In this document: piece after piece, positions 48,185-60,842 of the stretch | Position numbering within the stretch: position 1 is the first letter of the stretch | Layout of the letters: every line of letters begins with the position of its first letter | Source: Ceratotherium simum simum | Lineage: Eukaryota; Chordata; Mammalia; Perissodactyla; Rhinocerotidae | Length of the DNA: 64,000 bases | NCBI RefSeq assembly: GCF_000283155.1 | Contig: NW_004454156.1 | Location: 40,311,635 to 40,375,634 of the forward strand | Direction of reading: 5' to 3' | Notes under the pieces: model-generated | Database searches by the model: none | What the model was told of the DNA's origin: nothing | What the model saw: only the letters and a program-made list of their open reading frames with translations | Program-made: the position numbers and the translations under genes

Positions 48185-48365
48185 TAGTAGAAACAACATT
48201 GGAGTAGGAACCAGAAAGCCTCAGTTTTAGTCTTCACCTACCACAAACTCAATATAAGACGTGAAGCAAATTAGTTTACCTCTCTGGACTTTAGCTTCCT
48301 CATCAATAAAATTTTAAGGATAGACTGATTGCTAATATTCATTGAAGTACCTAAATTCTATGATT
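48185..48365 (+). repeat. MIR SINE
   Basis: Shows 'gaaagcctcagttttagtct', 'gtttacctctctggacttta' and 'gcttcctcatcaataaaat', in MIR order. Confidence 0.8.
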
Positions 48366-50682
48366 TTATGAAAGTTCTAGTACAGGGGTGAGAATAACCA
48401 GGGAGCTATGGTGGAACGGTGTCCAGTGTCAGGGCAATCCTGTGAAGGTCAGTGTTCCTTAAATGTTCCCCTGCCAGGTTGTATCAGCCTGCCAGGTTGA
48501 TACACTAGATTCCATGATGCCACATGTTTCCTAATCCTAACATCACACCCTGACCTAGACCAACTTGATCAGTGATAACCAGGAGGCGCCTCCTCTTCTT
48601 GACCCTTCCTCTTACCCACCCCTTTCCTGCTAGCCTGTATTCACAAATAGGGCTGCTCTATCTTCCTGAAAATAGTCATGGCTCTTAACTCCTTCTCAGA
48701 TTGTAAGAAATAAATATAATGAATGATAGATGATTATCAATAGGCAAAATATCAGAAACTATTCAAGATGGTCATGAAATGCAGATTTTGCATATCGTGA
48801 CTTGTGACCCATTACAAAGTCACATTATGGTCTATCAACCCACACTGCACAAGTGTCCCATAAATTATTCCACCTGTTCAATTGTTATGCTCACCTCCAC
48901 CCACACCCAGAAGCACCTTATTCCAATGTTCTGGCAGAAAACTTTGAGGTATTCTGGAGAACAGAAGCTACACCCAGAGTACGATGAATCTGGTTGAGGA
49001 ATGTGAATCCTGTTTTTGGAAATCTTGGACTTCTTTTCATCAGGCCAGAATGAGGTCCCTTACGGGGAAAGTTCTCACTGTATGTAACGGTTTGGATTAA
49101 CCCAAGCTTCTGTCACAGCTCTTCCTTGTTCCTATCACCAATCTTTTCACTATAATATAAACACATCTCCACTCCGGCAAAATGACTTCTGCCCATCTTC
49201 TGAGCAAAACAGTGTTCTTCAAGCCTCTGGACCAACTACGGCTCCAAATTAAACTTGAAAACCTCGTGAGAGCTCTTCAATGTCCATGTAACAGAACATT
49301 AAATATGTTTATATCTATGTGCCAATAAGAAAGAGGGTCCAAATCCCTGAACCCTATCACCAATGCAACTAGAACAACATATTTGATCAACTTGTTCTGA
49401 AGGCCCATCATCATAAAGGAGAATATTGTACGATGGAGCACTGGCAGGATAACAGGCATTGTCTCATAAGAAGAAGAGGAAAACACTTAAATACTTCCAG
49501 ATTTTCTAAAAGAACTTGTAAAAAATTTTCTTTGGCTTGAGCAGAACATTCTTTATAGGCAAGGTTTTTTTTTTAAAGTCCACCCAGCTTTCTTTTATTA
49601 GAGTAATTAAAACAATGTTAGGCATTTGGGGTATCTGATATAACCATAATCCTCTGATATTTCAGGCTATTGATTTTACAAAGTATCTACTGTGACTAGG
49701 GCATTAACTGCTGGAAATGTATCCACATTGATTTCTGACAGTGTATTTGTTTAAAGCCTGCTGAAGCCAAATAAGGGCTTCAAGGAATTCCAGACAACTA
49801 CTTTAGTTTATGAAACGGTATTTTAAAAGTTACACTAAGGCAAAAATGGTTTTAAAGTAACATACAGGGGAAAAAAATTCTTAAGCGTGAAACTTATGAT
49901 TCTACTTGACATCTTTTCTAAATAAACGATCAAATTTGGGCTGCCTATTTTTCCCACCTCTAAAATGATTTGAGCATTTCAACAGTCAAGTCTACAAGGT
50001 TGTAATATGTGTGCCTTGCTATTCTTAAGTTGCAAAAATAATTAAGCATTGTCATGATTATATTCTGACATCATAATTCCCGTTAGCCTTTCCTTGCAGC
50101 AAAACAACACAAATCACATCATAAATCCTAGTACTAGACGGTGAGATGATGAAATTTATCCTATTACCAAGGATGTGTCTAAAAAGACTCATGTTAAGGG
50201 AGGAAATAAAGATGAGCATACAGGCATGGTTATTAATACTATGGTAACCAGATCCTAAATGATGAACATAAAGACCTATTTTTCCCAATGCTTATTTCTA
50301 CAACTGTATTGAGAGACATTTTCTATATTAAGCTTCACTGCTTGTCAGTCTCCTTTCTGTCTATGTAGAAAGGAACAAAGGAAGAAAAAACATTTTGGGC
50401 CTCATAGCACTATGCAAATTGTAACACATGCCTCATTTGGCTAAGCTTTCAGTTTTTCTGCATCTCATCCAAATACACAGAACTCAAAACTAATAATTAC
50501 CTACAGTTTGGTTGCAAGTAGTATAGAAAAACTGAATGCCACAAATCATACTAACAGGTTTCTTTAGTTCCCTGCAAGCAGAGAACCACGTCTCTCTTGA
50601 CCATTATTCTACCACTTGTGGTGGGAACATTTACTACTCACCAAGGAACCACTTGCTTCCCCACATGTCCTGGCTCCCTAAC

Positions 50683-51049
50683 TGTATTAGCCTGCTTGGG
50701 CTGCCATAACAAAATGCCATAGATTCAGGGGCCTAAATAACATTCATTTTCTCACAGTTCTGGAGGGTCAAAATCCAAGATCAAGGTACCAGCATGGTCG
50801 GTTCTGGTGAGGACGCTCTTTCCAGCTTGTAGGAGGCTGCCATCTTGCTGTGTCCTCAACATGGCAGAGTGAGCTCTCTGGTGTCTCTTCTTATAAGAAC
50901 ACTAATCCTATCATATCAGGGCCCCACCCTTACGACCTCATTTAATCTTAATTACCTCCTTATAGAGATTTTATCTCCAAATATAGTCACATTGGGGCTT
51001 AAGACTTCAACATATGAATTTTGAGGGGGCTACAATTCAGTCTATAGCG
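50683..51049 (-). mobile_element. Solo LTR, MLT1-like, minus orientation
   Basis: The plus strand begins tgtattagcctgcttgggct and contains 'ctcacagttctggagggtca' and 'acttcaacatatgaattttg', the reversed MLT1 order. The flanks are an exact 5-bp repeat, ctaac, at 50678-50682 and 51050-51054, as expected for an LTR element target site. No internal region remains. Confidence 0.88.
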
Positions 51050-51111
51050 CTAACAGTTAGGTGGGGCTGTGTGACTCATTCTGTAAATGGGCTGTGGAAA
51101 AGTAATGAGTG

Positions 51112-51395
51112 GGGCCGGCCCGTGGCTTAGCGGTTAAGTGCGCGCGCTCCACTCCTGGCAGCCTGGGTTCGGATCCTGGGCGCGCACCGAGGCACCACTT
51201 CTCCGGCCACGTCCCACATACAGCAACTAGAAGGATGTGCAGCTATGACATACGACTATCTACTGGGGCTTTGGGGGAAAAAAAAAAGGAGGCAGATTGA
51301 CAATAGATGTTAGCTCAGAGCTGGTCTTCCTCAGCAAAAAGAGGAGGATTAGCATGGATATTAGCTCAGGGCTGATCTTCCTCACACACACAAAA
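51112..51395 (+). mobile_element. ERE SINE with extended tail, plus orientation
   Basis: Head gggccggcccgtggctta, box 'gggttcggatcctgggcgcg', and a tail with 'gatgttagctcagagctggt' and 'atattagctcagggctgatc' followed by (CA)n and A-run. Target-site duplication aaaagtaatgagtg at 51098-51111 and 51396-51409. Confidence 0.95.
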
Positions 51396-51629
51396 AAAAG
51401 TAATGAGTGTCCCTTGAAGTACTTCCCTTCCCTGCTCTAAGAATTGAGGAGGCCATGTGCCATGCTGCGATAGCACAGCAGTAACATGGAGGAACCACCA
51501 TCAAGCCTGAGTCCCTGAGAGATATTAGCACAGAGCCCCCTGCTTACCTGTTAGACATCTAGGGCATACAAAATGTAAGCTTTCGTCATCTTTATTACTA
51601 CAGCACAAGCTAGCCTAACCTGACTGATG

Positions 51630-51860
51630 CTAATATATTTACTGACTACTCATCTGGGCCCAGCACTGAGCTTAGTTCTTAAGTGGCCCTGCCCTCATGA
51701 AAAGAACAACCTGGTGAGAAAGACTGGATTCTAAATGCAGGAAGAGTTCAGGAAGGAGAGCACAATGTGGGTTGAAGAAGGACTGGAAGGCTTTCTGGAG
51801 AAGCCAGTACTTGAGAGGAGTCTCTCAAGTCAGAGAGGATTTGAGAGATCATTCTAGGTA
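51630..51860 (+). repeat. Ancient interspersed repeat, class not determined
   Basis: The wording 'gggcccagcactgagcttag', 'tgccctcatgaaaagaac' and 'tgggttgaagaaggactgga' resembles the same dispersed group as the element at 14290-15360. Diverged, and could be coincidental. Confidence 0.4.
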
Positions 51861-54800
51861 CGTACTGACTATATTTGATGTTTCCACAGTTGATTTTGTC
51901 CATAGATTCTGTGCATATGTTAGTTAGTATCAGTGGCGTCTAAGACTGTGAAAAAGAAGAAAGATGTCAAAATCTCACTGGCAGAAGACTGCAGGGCTAT
52001 AGGAGGCTTTGGTAGCCTTCTCAACCAAACCAATTATTTGAAAAACGAAGAAACTGAGAGTCAGAAATATGAAGAGTTTGCTAAAATGGAAAAAGAGTTA
52101 TGGAGTTGGAAATACCAACACAAGCTAGTTCCCTACCTCTCTGAGCCTCAAGTTTCACTTAAGTAAATGGGAGACAAGACTACCTACTTTTCCTTGTTTT
52201 GAAGTTGGTTTGACAGTCAAGTAAGGTCATAAATGTGAATGTTCTCTATCAGCTATCAATTTTATAAAAATACGCCATCTTATTAAGAGGCCTACCCAAA
52301 AGCTACAGAATGTTAAGACCACAGTCTTAACAATCCCATTAAAGCTTACACATTCTAAACCAGTCCTTTTCAAAGTGGTCACCTTGAAGCCATGGCTTTG
52401 TTCAAATATTTGTTCAAATATTTACAAGTCCTCTGTTTCGATTTTAGAATTCTTTCAGGACTGAAGACATTATTTTAAATATCCTCAATGGTGGCAAATC
52501 CCTGCTCACTGAATTGGAAGCTTTCAGATTCATTAAGAATACAGTAAATGAGTGAGCTGCAGAAGATCAAAGAAAGACTAATATTCTCGTGCAGCTCATA
52601 AACTAGTTTTAAACAATTCCTTCAAAACAGAAATTTCAAAACTGCACAACAGCATTATCACTAGAATAAATGCACAATCTCCTAAAGAGATCTCACCGTA
52701 ACAGAATATCCAATATTATATATAAATTCTTTTATACACAAAAGGGGACAAGAGAAAAAAAAATGGGAGGTCAAGAAAGAAAAAGAAACAGTACTATCAT
52801 CATTGTGGGGGAAGGTGCAGGACGGAGTAGGGGAATCATTTTGTCATCTCTTGACATAGGGCAATGTTGCTTTTTTCACTACAATTTCATGGGTCAGATT
52901 CCAGAGGATTGGAGATTTTTTTTTAGTAAACCAGATGATTCCACTTCATTTTAGTAAATCTCAATTTCAAGGGATCATGTAGACAAAGCCAAGAAACATC
53001 ATCAGATCCTAGAAATACCAGCTGTGACTCTAAACCTTCTTGTAATGTATAGAACCTAAATCAACCATCAATTCAAGCCATGATCTCTTAAAGCTACTTC
53101 CAACGTGCTCAGAACTGTCATCTTCAAATGTAATGACCACAAAATCTTGCCACTTTGCCAATATCAGAAGTACGTAACATGCTTCCACTCTGAACTGCCC
53201 CGTAATTATTCTCAATGCCTATTCCTCTGCAAAAACAGGAGTCTAATTATTAATAGGTATATTATTTTAGTGAGCTCTAGACGTATAAAATATGGAAATT
53301 TGATATTCCTGTCATGATAAAGGCATTTTCATTGCCAATAAAATGAAAAACATCTGAGAGGAGGGGCTTGGGAAGGACCAAAGCAGCATAAACTTGCTTG
53401 TCTATTAAACAGGTCAGGGTAAGTGAACCCTTGAAGCTGACATACTCTTTGGTGCCCAAAAGACATTGGCCTGGGTAAAGACTGGATATTAGGTAGTCGG
53501 AAGGGTAATGTCTGGGTCATCAACCACTCTCTGAAGCACTCTACTTCAGTTCTAAGAATCTATATTTTGATTATCCTAATGTCTCAGACTCACATTCTCA
53601 ATCCAAGTAAAACTAGCAGTTCTCCTCACCACTGGCAACAGCCCAGTGACATGCAGACGTGTTCTCTTTCACATGCGGCTCTTTTCCCCTTTGGATCTTA
53701 TCCCTCTCTTTATTGATCTTCTTGACTCCAACAAAAGGGCCCCTGCACGCAGTCAATCTGGCAGAGGTTGCTGGAGCAAGACCTGCCAATGCTGCAGAGC
53801 TCCAGGCACCCATCACTGAGACATGTGTGACACCTTCAACGATACCTCTGCTGCTGACACAGGTAAGGTTTGGCAAGGATGGCCATTTTAGAGCCACTGG
53901 AGACAACCAGACTCACTAACACTCAATTAAATATTTCTAGATTATGCCAAAGGAGTATTTGAGCGGGACACTGAAGAAAAACCCAGATGGCACAGAAAGT
54001 GCCTGGTGTTAATAACTTATTCCACCTGACGGAGGCCAAACTTCAGTAAACGCAATCAGCACACCCCGACAGGGCTCTCTGCTCATGGAGACGGCAGACG
54101 TCTGGTAGCACCAGCCCTGCGGCTTCCCCAATTGCTGTCCAGCAGCACCTCTGCAAGAGGTCCAAGTTCACCCGGGAGGGCCCTGCCCCTGAGAGCAAGT
54201 GGCCTGAAAAATGGGGAAGGGGAGAGAGCCACATAGACACCTGAACCCACTGTTGACCCAGCCTGGCCAACTCAGGTCTCCTTCCCACATACGGGATGAA
54301 GCCCAATGAGAGGCCAAGAGTCTTTGGTAAAATGTTTTATAGTTATTCTTTTTTTAGACTTTTCATCTATTTATGTAGTTTATGGACTCCATGTAGGGAA
54401 ATAACCAGTGTGAAAAGTTTTACAATGATTCTGGCATTATTTCCATCAGAATGTAACTAGTATTTCATCATAGCTTTAGGCTTCACCCCAGTAATACTCT
54501 TATAGTCAGGGCAGAGGAGATTTTGTGGAAATTAAGGAACAGGTCTCTAAGCAGAACTTAATGTCCCAGCTCCCTCAATTGAGCACTAAACTCATTTTCC
54601 ATCACTGAGAGGAGATTTTGAAAGTCCGTCTCCCATCTCTACATCCTCATCTGTATCCATCCATCCATCCATCTATATTTTTTCTGCCATGTGGAATTGA
54701 CAGGCATGACATCTGTTTCCCTACTTTCTCATTGGCTTCTGTATGGTGGAAACCAGGAAATATTGTTCTTCAAAGTCATGTGACAGAGGTATTGAGACTT

Positions 54801-54946
54801 TTTTAAAAAAGCACTTTCAGCTATGTAATTAGGGTATTTTCCACTTCGATGAGCTCACATTTTCCTCTTCATTTCTTCATGACGGTTATTTTAAAAAAAA
54901 AGTTTTTTTAAACAAAAGCTAAGTGTATTGGTTTGGCCATTCAGAA

Positions 54947-55028
54947 GTGAGAGAGAGACAGACAGAGAGAGAGAGTGAGAGAGAGACAGAGAGAGAGAGT
55001 GTGTATGTGTGCGTGTGTGTGTGTGTGT
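54947..55028. repeat. (GA)n followed by (GT)n microsatellite
   Basis: Runs of gagagagaca/gagagagagag give way to gtgtgtatgtgtgcgtgtgt. A compound purine then alternating purine-pyrimidine tract of about 80 bp. Confidence 0.95.
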
Positions 55029-55961
55029 TTTCCAGTGCTAAGGTTTAGAGCTTGAGAACGTTATTGAATTTATCTGCCAAAGAGACCTATCTCCAATTAA
55101 ATTAACTTTTTCTCCACTGGTCCATTCTGTTTCCATCTTTCTTGTCCAAAGAGAACTGTTGGAACAACTTCTGGAACCTCTAAGAGGATCCCAAACAATT
55201 CTTGTGTCACTTTAACTCAATTTTACCCCAGGTCTTATTATTTATATAACCAATAATTAAAGGAAAAAGAAGCTCTTCCAATGATTTCAGGATTTCACAT
55301 CAAGTACTGGTCCTTTCTTCCTAATCCACATAAAGATTATTTTCTTCTGCAGGATATATATTAGAGAAGTTAATCTTAGAGGTGATTTTTTTATGGGTTT
55401 TTTTTTTTGAACCATTATGGAGATATTTTATGCTTGCAAACTATAGAAGTGGGTTTGCATGATATTTGATCATCTTTATCTGTGCTCGAGTGCTGTACTA
55501 GAAACATCTTCTCTTCCCTTACATCTACTTCAGGTCTTCCAGTATTTCGGTTCTTCTTAGTTAACTCAGGTGTTTATATGTGGAATTTTCTGCTCTTTTG
55601 GGATTTACAATAGGAAGGTCTTGAAGCACTTGAATTTTTGGTCTCGTCTCGTAATGTCTGGGTCTAATTAAGGGGCATGTTCCCGCATTTAAGAAAGAGC
55701 ACACGATTGCACAACCAGGCAATGGCAGACTCGGCCTGGATGCTGAGCCCTGAACCCTGCATCGTGATTTTGAATACTTCTCAGACAAAGTCTTTTGGTA
55801 CCATCTGGCATCATTAGGTCACCGTAAATGTTTGTTTCCAGCAATTGGGCAATAAATAAAACATGTTTGAAACTAAAAAACAGATGCCAAATAAATTTCA
55901 AATTTAGGTAACTATTAAGAGAACCAATTTAAAGCAAAGGGTATCCTTGTACAATGGAAAT

Positions 55962-55989
55962 AGGTGTACATATTCAGGTGTACATATTC
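55962..55989. repeat. 14-bp perfect tandem duplication
   Basis: aggtgtacatattc occurs twice in direct succession. Confidence 0.9.
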
Positions 55990-57194
55990 AATGTCCCTGT
56001 GATGCAAAAATAGATTTGAGGGGTATTTTCTGAAATTTGGCTTTCCTTAGAGATGAAAACTAGCACGGAAATTTTCAAGTCTTAAGCATGTGAAAACATG
56101 AGAGCATCCTGAAAGTAGCTGGTAATTGTAACCAGTGGAGATGTAATTCTAACTCGATCTACACAGTGAGCAAACTCGCAGAAACGTTTTCAAATATAGA
56201 TGGAATACCCCTATTTACTCCAGGTAGCACAGATACCTATCTCTGCCAAAATTATGACTTATCAAGTACTTCAACTTGATTCATATTCAAGAAACCCATT
56301 CCTCTTAGTCATCTCAAATGCTCTATCAGATTAATTTCTATTATTTTAAAGTGAACTTAATGATGCCTGTACCCAGCCCGATTCACATAAAAGTCAATAC
56401 TTTATATGATCTTAAGAACAAGAAATTATTTTTAGGACTCTGAAAGATGAAACATCACTCTCTACAATAGGAATGATTTTCCCCCTATATCTTGGCACTC
56501 TCTGTCAAGGGAAAAATCACAGATATTTCCAATTCCATTATTCCTGCTCTTTTCTCTTTATAATACAAGCCAAAGAAATGTCCTCTATTTTCATGAATTT
56601 AACTGTCATCACTAGATCTATTCACTGACCATTGAATTTTCTCCATAATCCTCTCTCACTCCATCTCTAACACAGCATTGGATTCCCTGATTAATATCCA
56701 AGAATACACCATTCTTGGTGTCAATTAAGGACGGGGTTGCTTAAAACAAAGACATAGCTGCTCATCTTCACCTCACAATCCTCTCCCCACCGCCCCCGCA
56801 AGGGTCAGCTCATCAATCGTAGTGAGAATTTATCTGATTTCTGAATCAAGGAAGTTCAGAATATTCCAACTCATCACCATATTTTTCTTCACAACAGCCC
56901 ATAACCAAATCCTGATGCTTGATTCTTTACAAAAGCCCCTACATTCATCTTTATTTTCAGCTTCACTTCTTAGATTGGACCCTGCTCATTTCACAGTTGG
57001 ACCAAGGCCAACTTCTGCCTACCCTCCTCATGTCTACCATCCCCTACCTCCACCTATCCCATTCATTCAAAAGTGAAACTTTGAAAATAATTTTCTAAAA
57101 ATTTATTAAATGTATTAAAGTTACAGCTTTTAAGTTCAGCTTAAAATTATTCTATTTGTAAGTCTAGGAAATTTTAACATTTTCCCTCTTCTTT

Positions 57195-57900
57195 TTCTCA
57201 TTTCAAATATGCTGAGATCTTCAAAGAATAATATAATAATCACATGCACATCCACCTCTCAGTCAACAGTTGTTACAGTTTTGCAATATTTGTGTATAAA
57301 ATGCATTTGAAATTACAGACATCATGGTATTTCACCCCCAAAACTTTCAGCACTCATCTCTCAAGAATAAGGACACTGTCCTACAAATCCCAATACCATT
57401 ATCACATATAAAAAAATTAATAATTCCAAAATATCATCTAATACCCAGTCCGTATTTAAATTTTCCCAATTGTTGCCCAAATATCTTTTAGAGCTGGGTT
57501 TTGTGTTTTTTTAAAACTAGGATTTAAGGTTCATACACTACATTTCTTATTGTCTCATTAGTCTCTTTCCAGAAAAGTCATTCTACTTTTTTTTTTTCAT
57601 GATATGATTTTTTTTGGAGATACCAGGCAACAAGATTCTAATTATGAATCTGTCTGATGGGAGAGGGGGGAGGGGTGTGTGTGTGATATTTTTAGCTTTA
57701 CCCTCAGTATTTCCCATAAGCTAGAGGTTAGGTGTAAAGGCTTGATTAGATTCAGGTTAAACATTTTTGGCAATTAGGATAATATGTAAACTTCATACTG
57801 TGTCACACCAGAAGGCACATAATGTCGCCTGTCCCACTTTTAACAATTCTGAGTTTGATCACTTGATCAAGGGAGTTTCATGTTATTTTTACCTTGACAT
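57195..57900 (+). mobile_element. Probable old L1-type 3' relic
   Basis: Contains 'ttacagacatcatggtattt', 'aagaataaggacactgtcct', 'caataccattatcacatata' and 'aatatcatctaatacccag', a word order common in a dispersed mammalian LINE-derived repeat. The class is from memory and may be wrong; the repeat nature is likely. Confidence 0.55.
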
Positions 57901-58435
57901 CAAGTTATTTTTTTGCACTATGCCTCAGGTTTAAGAGACTTCATATTTGTGCAAACATCTGCCAGGATTCCCAAACCATTTCATATCTCTGGTCTCTTCT
58001 GATACTTCTTCCTCACCCATTTCTTGCACAGTCCTTTCTACTCCCCCTTTTCTCTGTAAGCTTGGTTTCCTAACCCTTAACCATCCATATTCCTCCACCA
58101 TCCAAGCAGTTCCTGAAATTCTACTCCATGAAGCTTCACTGAATTTAAATACATTGATCACAGTTCATGTTGGATTCTCAACCCCAAGTTTACTGCCTAA
58201 TTATTAGAATGTGCCACAGAAACAAGAGCTATTTCTGTTAAATTTGTTTTGTATATGATCTCTCACGGCAACACACAAACATAAGTGCTTATTGATAACT
58301 CTATGGCATTAATAGTCTCAATAGTTGAAATCTGCAGCTAATGAGTGTTCCCACTGAGCAAAGCACTAGTGAGTGTTTATGTAGCTGTTTTGGCCATTCA
58401 CTTAAAATCTACCTATACCTCCCCTTCTGCGGCTA

Positions 58436-58605
58436 TGTGTGCAAACCAACCACAGCAAGGACACAAAAATGTTCTCAAACATCTTTGTAGGAGACATCTT
58501 ATATACTATCGACTATTTGCCAGTGATGTATTTTTATAAATGCCTGGATCATCCTTAATGCACGAATTAATTGGGCAGTCATAGGCATCCAGCAACATTT
58601 CTTGC
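58436..58605 (+). repeat. Diverged repeat copy A (pair with 60360-60515)
   Basis: Shares with 60360-60515, in the same order and with similar spacing, the words 'tgcaaac', 'tctcaaacatctttgtag' (tttcaaacatctttgcag in the other copy), and 'gcagtcataggcatccagca' (gcaatcatggactttcagca). Family unknown. Confidence 0.6.
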
Positions 58606-58859
58606 CAACAGGAAGACAAATACATGCTGCAAATGTTTTTCGAAAACAGGCCTTACTTTGAAGCTGTGTATTAGTAACTACACATGCAAAGTAAACTAAG
58701 AATTGAGATCACTGTCTGGATCATTCAGATCAAAAGCCAGAGAAGTATCTAGATAAGGCAAAAAGTATTCCATTGAGAGTGAATTATTTGGTAACTCTAT
58801 CAATTATCCAATTCATTTTGATTGTATAGTGCAGTTTAGGATTAAAAGTAAATTATTTA

Positions 58860-59138
58860 GGGGCCGGCCTAGTGGCATAGTGGTTAGGTTCGCGCGATCC
58901 GCGTCAGTGGCCCGGAGTTTGCAGGTTCAGATCCCAGGCGTGGACATATACACTGCTCATTAAGCCATGCTGTGGCACTGTCCCACATTCACAGTAGAGG
59001 AAGACTGGCATAGATAATAGCTCAGGGACAATCTTCCCCAAGCAAAAAGAGGAAGATTGGCAACAGATGTTAGCTCAGGGCTAATCTTCCTCACCAAAAA
59101 AAAAAATTAAAAATAAACAAAAATTTAAATAAATAAAT
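58860..59138 (+). mobile_element. Older ERE-family SINE
   Basis: Head ggggccggcctagtggcata, box 'aggttcagatcccaggcgtg', two tail units ('ataatagctcagggacaatc', 'gatgttagctcagggctaat') and an A-rich end. Target-site duplication aagtaaattattta at 58846-58859 and 59139-59152. Confidence 0.93.
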
Positions 59139-59734
59139 AAGTAAATTATTTATATCCTTTCAAGTTAGCAATCAACTGCCTATTATTATACAAGAATAAC
59201 AAGTTTGTTAATACCCTATTTTCTTGCTTTTTATCATCTGTGTTCCAACTTGGAAACTAAGGTGAAAGATATTGGGCACAGTTTTAAAAGGATCTGCTTT
59301 TTCCCTTCTCATGACCAGCCTAAGCTGGAATGAGTAAGCAATGCAAATGGCACCAAATTCATCCTCCTTCTCCAAGGCTGGTCCGAGGCAAAACTGTGAA
59401 GTGCATGAAGTTTACTTCAGCCCCACTGCCCCTAGCAAAACCCGCCCTTAGCACAAGAATCTAGTCTTTACTTCTAAGCTAAGTTTAAATTAATGATGTT
59501 CCTTCTCCAAAAAGCATTTGCTTAAACCGGGTATTCAACTCTGGAATGAAAAGGTCCCCCTTCAGTAAGCATTTCAGGCACCCACAGGCAGATAAAGGTC
59601 GTGTTTGGTGATTAAGCCTTTCATGTATTACTGAAGTTACATGACATAAGCAGTCACCTCCTCTGATTATTTTTAAGTTTGACACTATTGTGATAAATAA
59701 ATATCTTCTAAGCTAATACTCACACAGTTTAATG

Positions 59735-59870
59735 TTTGCAAAGCAGTGCTCACGTTACCTTGTCTAATCTTAACAAAGCCCCATATTCTTGTCTCCACTT
59801 TACAGATAAGGAAGCTGGTTCCCTGCCACCAAGTGCTGGGTCCATGGCTCTAGCCAAGATCTTATAACTC
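59735..59870 (-). repeat. MIR SINE, minus orientation
   Basis: Shows 'tctccactttacagataagg' and downstream 'gctctagccaagatcttata', the reversed MIR order. Confidence 0.65.
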
Positions 59871-60359
59871 CACATGGGTGCTCTTTCCATTAGGGTCTAC
59901 ATCAATTTTGCCTTTAAAAGTGTTTTCTAACTCTCTAAAGCAATAACAATTGATTCTATTACCCACAAATAATTCACACACCAATATTTTTGGAATATTC
60001 AGGAATTATAAGTACACCTCATCTACTCTTTAATCAAGTGACAGGAGGAGAACCACAGGACAAAGCTACATCACTATCATGTAATCTCAAAGCACATAGC
60101 ACCAAATGGTTAGGGTAGAGGAACCAATATTTTTGTTGCCTTCACTATGCACTTTCAATGGGAAGTTTTAAAAAAAACTCAGCCTTTCTCCCACTTTACA
60201 ACATAAATATAGGCCTAAAGCTACACGTAAATCCAATGACATTTAAAATGCACTGCGAATAACTCACGCATTGCCATTCTATTGATGAATTTTTATAAGA
60301 AAATGAAAGATGAAAAACTATAGCGTGATGGGTTCAATATTCGACTGTACCTACTAACC

Positions 60360-60515
60360 TGCAAACTACTGCACAAAGGCATAAATATTTTCAAACATCT
60401 TTGCAGAATGTCTCATGTACCATGGCTCATGTCTGATACATGTTTTATACACAAACAAGCTTAACTGGAAAAAAGATAAACATGCAATCATGGACTTTCA
60501 GCAGCACTTTTGGAA
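60360..60515 (+). repeat. Diverged repeat copy B (pair with 58436-58605)
   Basis: Counterpart of the copy at 58436-58605, about 1.9 kb away in the same orientation, with matching words at matching spacing. Confidence 0.6.
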
Positions 60516-60542
60516 GTTCACTACTTAAAATTATCTATAGAC

Positions 60543-60747
60543 CGAGAGTCAGCAAACCTTTTCTGTAAAGGGCTTTGCAGACTATATTTTAGGCTTTATG
60601 TATTATATGATCTCATTGAAACTAGGCAATTCTACCATCAACAGCATGAAAGCAGGCATAGACAATACGTAAATCAATGGCTGTGGCTGTGTTACAACAA
60701 ATCTTTATTTACAAAAACAGGCCCTTGGGTCAGTTTGCCAACTCATT
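60543..60747. mobile_element. hAT-like MER element, same family as 10478-10700
   Basis: Starts cgagagtcagcaaacctttt and ends 'ggtcagtttgccaactc'. It shares 'ctgtaaaggg', 'tattttaggctttatg' and 'aatcaatggctgtggctgtg' with the copy at 10478-10700. Flanking ctatagac and ctataaaa may be a decayed 8-bp target duplication. Confidence 0.8.
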
Positions 60748-60842
60748 CTATAAAAAATCATTTTACCAAGTCTGGCTTTCCTATTAAAATGAGACCTTTA
60801 TCTAGAACACATTACTAAACTGGGCTGGGCAACGCTGCTTAC

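Larger units (their letters stand above)
38993..60842 (-). other. LTBP1: LTBP1 intron, 21.9 kb
   Basis: The largest intron. It holds an L2 (39870-40445), a truncated L1 (43252-44978), EREs (45559, 51112, 58860), solo MaLR LTRs (47740, 50683), MIRs, a (GA)n/(GT)n block (54947-55028), an L1-like relic (57195-57900), a diverged repeat pair (58436-58605 and 60360-60515) and a hAT relic (60543-60747). I see nothing recognisable in 38993-39870, 40446-43236 (apart from a 20-bp duplication), 45790-46950, 47150-47739, 48366-50680, 52190-54940, 55030-57190 (apart from a 14-bp duplication) and 59155-59735. Confidence 0.85.

Noticed and set aside
53613..53919. Overlapping open frames of 86 and 97 residues on opposite strands
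   Set aside because: No family recognised, no start or polyadenylation context and no A-tail; the GC-richer composition alone could explain the open frames.
59375..59450. Y RNA-like start (ggctggtccgag)
   Set aside because: Only the first 11-12 bases match the common Y RNA 5' end; the following sequence and the required complementary 3' end are absent.
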